Shown one piece after another: positions 15,290 through 18,305 of a stretch of 18,305 nucleotides of DNA. The notes beneath the pieces were generated by a model. That model was not told the origin of the DNA. It searched no databases and saw only the letters and a list, made by a program, of their open reading frames with translations. The stretch spans positions 1 through 18,305 of the forward strand of contig JAILPG010000208.1 of the NCBI GenBank assembly GCA_024699595.1, given 5' to 3'. Within the stretch, counting starts at the first letter, position 1; every line of letters begins with the position of its first letter. Both the position numbers and the translations under genes were made by a program. The stretch comes from Lachnospiraceae bacterium. Lineage in GTDB: Bacteria; Bacillota_A; Clostridia; Lachnospirales; Lachnospiraceae.

Positions 15290-16645
15290 TCAGCCCTGTT
15301 TCATAGGGTCAAATATCTCACCCACGATCTTAGGTTTTTCTCTTTGAAATTCTATCTGTACCCCATGATAGATCGGAAAGTCCTGTCCTTTTTCAAGATT
15401 AGTGATCTGTTTCGTCACCGGATCGTAGCATCTCCATATCCTGTTACTCATATTTCTGAGTGCAAGTTTGTCAATGTTCCTGTCATAGACCACTCCACCG
15501 TGTATGGTTGAGAAATCCTTGTCATTCTGGTCGACAGCGATCTGATACAATGCTTTGCTATGATACATCGCTATCAGATTGCTCCCTATCTTTAGTCCCA
15601 GACAGCTGGGCGGAATGGTTCTCTTATCAGAAAAGAATACAAACTGCTCCTTTCCACTAGACCCCCTGATCAATTTATCCCTGGCCTGGGATATGGTAAG
15701 TATCCACTCTATTTCAGGAGGGCGCTTGTCGGGATTATCGATCCCTTCAGTAAAAGCTTTTACGAAAGTCTTTCGAAGTTCTGTCGGCATATATGGCCAT
15801 CTTGATGCCACATTCGGAGCATATACCTCTGTAGGTCTATTTGTTTTATTATTCGGATCATAATGAAATACAGGCTTTATGGCATACAGATATTCTTCCC
15901 ACTCTTCCGTGCAAAGTGGATAATCCTCCCATGTCTTACCCTCCATCGGATGATCGATGAAGAACAGCTGATACAGGACAACCGCAAGGGAATAATAATC
16001 TGTCTTTCTGTTGGGATTTTCGGTATATTTGCTTCTCGGGATCTCAGGTGCCATGTATCCCGGGGTTCCTTTTACGGAGCACGGATCTTTGTCCACCGAC
16101 ACATTGTCGTTATCTACTATGAGAACATCTCCGTTTTCAGGATTTATGGCAAAATTCTTGGGATTAAGATCCTTATAGGAATAACCCATAAGATGAAGTT
16201 CCTGCATTCCTCTGGTAATGTTCATTCCGGCTACGAGCATGGCATTGTAGCTTTTAAACCTTACAGCCTTTTCATCCCCGTCCATCCTGAGAAAATCTTC
16301 CATTTCATAATATCCCGAAGGAAGTAACGGCATCAGGTATCCGAACTTTTTACCTTTTTCCGGGTTTTCTTCAGTGACTAAATACAGCGGCCATAAAAAG
16401 CGATTGCTTGGTTTCTTCTTTTCCCCACGTATCTTATATATGGTGTCATACTGCTTTCCGCCTATAACATCACTCTTTGCCTTGCTGTACCATTTAAGGG
16501 CATAATCATTTCCCTTATAAGAGACCTGATAAACTTCCCCCTGACCGCCATCAGCTATAAATCTGACTATGGTTACGGGTGAATCGTTCTCATCTACGAC
16601 TCTTATTCCTTTTTCAAAGATAGAACCTTTACTTTTTGAATCCAT
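15290..16645 (-). CDS. Ser/Thr protein kinase with C-terminal FHA-like region
   Basis: A protein of 451 residues. The kinase domain spans about 20-320. It has a Gly-rich loop GGQGEV (33-38), Lys51 in ALKW, the catalytic loop YKDLNPKN (Asp159, Asn164), DND in place of DFG (178-180, metal Asp present) and MAPE (198-201). All key residues for phosphotransfer are there, so it should be active; the YKD/DND variants recall the YegI-like kinases of vWA-PP2C-kinase triads. There is no transmembrane segment, so it is cytosolic. Residues about 330-435 look like a beta-rich divergent FHA domain (IGSNLIAM, LYQIAV, and a closing FPIYHGVQIEF strand pair). GGGAGG lies 6 nt before ATG 16645. The nearest substrates would be the VWA proteins, the phosphatase tail or the FHA-type partners. 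Confidence 0.92.
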   Translation of the reverse strand: MDSKSKGSIFEKGIRVVDENDSPVTIVRFIADGGQGEVYQVSYKGNDYALKWYSKAKSDVIGGKQYDTIYKIRGEKKKPSNRFLWPLYLVTEENPEKGKKFGYLMPLLPSGYYEMEDFLRMDGDEKAVRFKSYNAMLVAGMNITRGMQELHLMGYSYKDLNPKNFAINPENGDVLIVDNDNVSVDKDPCSVKGTPGYMAPEIPRSKYTENPNRKTDYYSLAVVLYQLFFIDHPMEGKTWEDYPLCTEEWEEYLYAIKPVFHYDPNNKTNRPTEVYAPNVASRWPYMPTELRKTFVKAFTEGIDNPDKRPPEIEWILTISQARDKLIRGSSGKEQFVFFSDKRTIPPSCLGLKIGSNLIAMYHSKALYQIAVDQNDKDFSTIHGGVVYDRNIDKLALRNMSNRIWRCYDPVTKQITNLEKGQDFPIYHGVQIEFQREKPKIVGEIFDPMKQG

Positions 16646-16669
16646 TTTTAACCTCCCTATTATTTCTTA

Positions 16670-17680
16670 TTATTTGATCGTAATATCAAACAAAAATACC
16701 GATTGTATCTCGTTATATCCACATGACGATGTAAAACTTCTGTGTATTCTTTCCATTATGTGATCCATAACCAACTCTTTTATCTCATCTTTGGTTTCTT
16801 TACGTTTCTTCATCTTGAACTGGATAAATATCCTTTTTTGCCCCCTCTTTTTTTCAAGTATTTTGTCTATATAATCCTTTATCTGTTCCTTCGATGTAAA
16901 GAATGCATTCATTTTGGAATACATATTTATTTCCCTGTTCGAACATGGCGGGTATCCCACATACTGATGATTCCTCATCATCTCTATATCAGGTAAAAAG
17001 AAGTAATCATATCTCACAGGACCGTCCTTTTGCGTAATACACATATCCCAGGTCACATCTGTCTGGATTGCATCATTTCCTGCTAAAACGATATTCCACG
17101 CATGACGTCCGTAATCCGTACAACCCGGACGTATTGATCTCCCACGGGCTACCAGAGCTTCAATTCCGACCATACCGCATAAATAACTGTAAGCCCTGGC
17201 TATACCCGCGCATACAGCCGTATTTTTCAAAAAAACCCCTTCTATGGTGTAGGCAGACTTAATATCAGCGCCTTCCTTTATCGCTTCATCATCATATGTA
17301 CAGTTTCTTACCAGATAATTGTGAAGCCAGAGACATTTTTCATAAACCGACTGAGCCGACGATCTTTTAAGTTCCCGTATGATCTCTTCAGCTTTCTTTT
17401 CTATAGCTGCCTTCTTTTCAATACGTTCCGAATACCCGTATATATATACAGGAATATAATCCGAACTGTCGTTTGATACGCATCTTGAAAACCTTGTAAA
17501 ATCCACGTAGAAAAGCTCTGTCCGGTCATATCTTACCGCATCAACGATCTTATCAAGAGTTTGCATATCCGCTATGTCATGAACCTTGATCCTCTCGCTG
17601 CCAAGGGTGAGCCCTTTTACTACTTCCTGATATCCCTTTGCTTCGTCCGGAGATAATTTGCTTAAATAATAATCACTCAT
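16670..17680 (-). CDS. Transglutaminase-like superfamily protein
   Basis: A protein of 336 residues from ATG 17680. The papain-like transglutaminase core lies at about 110-230 with a full triad: Cys157 (NTAVCAGIARAY), His193 (GRHAWN) and Asp208 (DVTWD). Bacterial members act as cysteine peptidases or amidases more often than as cross-linkers, so the reaction cannot be fixed. No signal peptide or membrane segment is visible, so it is probably cytoplasmic. A Lys/Arg-rich C-terminal part (about 270-336) is unassigned. An in-frame TTG at 17704 would add 8 residues. Neither start has a recognisable Shine-Dalgarno, and the ATG is preferred only for its codon. As first gene of the operon, behind the promoter, it may process or modify another component. 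Confidence 0.88.
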   Translation of the reverse strand: MSDYYLSKLSPDEAKGYQEVVKGLTLGSERIKVHDIADMQTLDKIVDAVRYDRTELFYVDFTRFSRCVSNDSSDYIPVYIYGYSERIEKKAAIEKKAEEIIRELKRSSAQSVYEKCLWLHNYLVRNCTYDDEAIKEGADIKSAYTIEGVFLKNTAVCAGIARAYSYLCGMVGIEALVARGRSIRPGCTDYGRHAWNIVLAGNDAIQTDVTWDMCITQKDGPVRYDYFFLPDIEMMRNHQYVGYPPCSNREINMYSKMNAFFTSKEQIKDYIDKILEKKRGQKRIFIQFKMKKRKETKDEIKELVMDHIMERIHRSFTSSCGYNEIQSVFLFDITIK

Positions 17681-17785
17681 GATAGACAGATTTATGTAAA
17701 CCAATAAAGAATTATGTAAACCAGTTGTTTCCGAGTGCCGCTCCGCCCGATAATATGGCTACCTGACGGCTTTTTTACACACACC
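17681..17785 (-). other. Leader of the operon (5' UTR), with unexplained GC-rich segment
   Basis: Between the predicted transcription start (about 17785) and the first ATG there are about 105 nt. The segment holds a run of A, then a GC-rich stretch (about 17736-17775) unlike its AT-rich surroundings, then two direct repeats. The strongest pairing I can see is 4-5 bp, and I recognise no riboswitch consensus. No Shine-Dalgarno is present near the first start. Confidence 0.5.
17692..17723. repeat. Pair of 12-bp direct repeats upstream of the operon
   Basis: The sequence ttatgtaaacca occurs at 17692-17703 and again at 17712-17723, exactly two helical turns apart (20 bp) on the same strand. Both lie downstream of the predicted transcription start. 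Such spacing fits tandem binding of a regulator on one face of DNA, or a transposon-end type repeat. No recombinase gene is nearby. Confidence 0.6.
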
Positions 17786-17791
17786 ATAAAA

Positions 17792-17819
17792 ATTATACAA
17801 TGTTACAAATCTCTGTCAA
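17792..17819 (-). promoter_or_regulatory. Consensus sigma-A/sigma-70 promoter for the operon
   Basis: Read on the minus strand there is a perfect -35 TTGACA (17819-17814), a 16-bp spacer and a perfect -10 TATAAT (17797-17792). It points into the transglutaminase gene and lies 118 bp past the stop of the flavoprotein gene, with no clear terminator between them. The perfect hexamers imply strong basal transcription unless a regulator intervenes. The 232 bp from 17705 to 17936 holds no gene that I can support. Confidence 0.75.
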
Positions 17820-17936
17820 CCTGTATATTTTTCTGTCTTTCACGCAACTATTATTTGTGAAAATCCACCACAGATATCTTATTCGTTGTCGTCTATTAAC
17901 AATAACGGGCAGGAGAATAAAATATCCAAAAAATCT

Positions 17937-18305
17937 CTATTCGTCTATGAAATGCGTCCAGATATGTTCTTCTTTTTCCGGAAGTCCGTATTTTTCCCTG
18001 CCGAGGGCTATGCTCTTCATAAGGAAAGTCATATTGCGTGCAAGTACCCTCATTACCTGGAGGCCTTCAAGATCCTTTGCAGCCTGTCCCGGTGCATTTC
18101 CGTGCACGCTGTTCCAGTACTGGCTGGAAGCGACCGGCATTCCGCATATCGTAAAGTACTTGTTAAGCTCATCGTAGGTTGCAGAACATCCTCCGCGTCT
18201 GGCTACCACAACACTGGCCCCGACCTTCATGGTCTTATCAAAATGTGAGCTGTAGAAAAGTCTGTCGAGACATGCTATCAGCGTGGCATTAGCCGATGCA
18301 TAGTA
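17937..18305 (-). CDS. NADPH-dependent FMN reductase / flavodoxin-fold protein, 5' end cut by window edge
   Basis: The frame is open from 18305 with 122 residues visible and continues beyond the window; an internal ATG at 18230 is not the true start. The first visible residues, YYASANATLIACLDRL, match the region after the FMN-binding loops in flavodoxin-like NAD(P)H-dependent oxidoreductases, where (S/P)xYxxxxxxxLKxxxDR is typical. GRGGC-like ARRGGCSAT and the GMPVASSQYWNSVHG segment support the family. It would use FMN to pass electrons from NAD(P)H. The N-terminal FMN-binding motif is missing from the window. It is on the same strand as the operon, but a strong promoter intervenes, so it probably belongs to the preceding unit. 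Confidence 0.75.
   Translation of the reverse strand, partial: YYASANATLIACLDRLFYSSHFDKTMKVGASVVVARRGGCSATYDELNKYFTICGMPVASSQYWNSVHGNAPGQAAKDLEGLQVMRVLARNMTFLMKSIALGREKYGLPEKEEHIWTHFIDE

Noticed and set aside
12808..16645. Tellurite-resistance operon
   Set aside because: The VWA/kinase/PP2C proteins are TerY-P-like, but no TerC, TerD, TerB or TerA homologue is in the window, so a metal-resistance call is unsupported.
17745..17778. Terminator-like GCCG...CGGC followed by T6 on the plus strand
   Set aside because: Only a 4-bp stem with a loop of more than 20 nt, and no plus-strand gene precedes it.
17681..17785. Riboswitch in the operon leader
   Set aside because: Compared by eye with cyclic-di-GMP and other common classes; the conserved core motifs are absent.
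1..18305. CRISPR arrays, tRNA, rRNA, insertion sequences
   Set aside because: No regularly spaced repeats with spacers, no cloverleaf or rRNA-like stretches, and no transposase or integrase frames were seen on either strand.

Overview
The window is one strongly co-oriented stretch of bacterial DNA. Every convincing gene lies on the minus strand, so the functional order runs from high to low coordinates. Base composition (roughly 40% GC by eye), AGGAGG-type ribosome binding sites, a near-consensus sigma-A promoter and the gene families point to a Bacillota/Clostridia genome, possibly a Lachnospiraceae. That placement is inference; there is no rRNA or housekeeping marker here.

Layout, in transcription order. 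(1) 18305-17937: the 3' end of an NADPH-dependent FMN reductase/flavodoxin-fold protein, cut by the window edge and apparently outside the main unit. (2) 17936-17681: an intergenic region with a perfect TTGACA/TATAAT promoter, a leader of about 100 nt and a pair of 12-bp direct repeats. (3) 17680-1: at least 14 tightly packed genes, mostly 3-54 nt apart with one 38-nt overlap: transglutaminase-like protein, Ser/Thr kinase with an FHA-like tail, three von Willebrand A (VWA) proteins, PP2C-type phosphatase with an acidic Thr/Asp tail, coiled-coil protein, zinc-ribbon/FHA-like protein, NrdG-like radical SAM protein, ClpB-like AAA+ ATPase, membrane-anchored pseudokinase-like protein, small helical protein, HerA-type ATPase, a second small protein resembling the tail of that ATPase, and a partial helical protein running off the left edge.

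The kinase-VWA-PP2C set is recognisable. It is the TerY-P type phospho-signalling triad, of which E. coli yegI/yegK/yegL is a small example. Here it sits in a much larger cassette with two different ATPase motors and several components I cannot assign. A reasonable reading is that the kinase and phosphatase set the phosphorylation state of Thr-rich tails, FHA-like domains read it, the AAA+ protein remodels VWA-containing complexes, and the HerA-like ATPase acts on DNA or on the small helical proteins as substrates. The domains and operon structure are seen in the sequence. The pathway is inference. Nothing identifies the trigger or output, and no toxin, nuclease or integrase is visible inside the window.

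The least expected observations are a roughly 50-residue ungapped similarity between the tail of the HerA-like ATPase and the next small gene; two related helical proteins flanking that ATPase; a two-TM kinase-like protein lacking its metal-binding residues; an NrdG-like activase with no glycyl-radical partner; and a C8 tract in a VWA tail.
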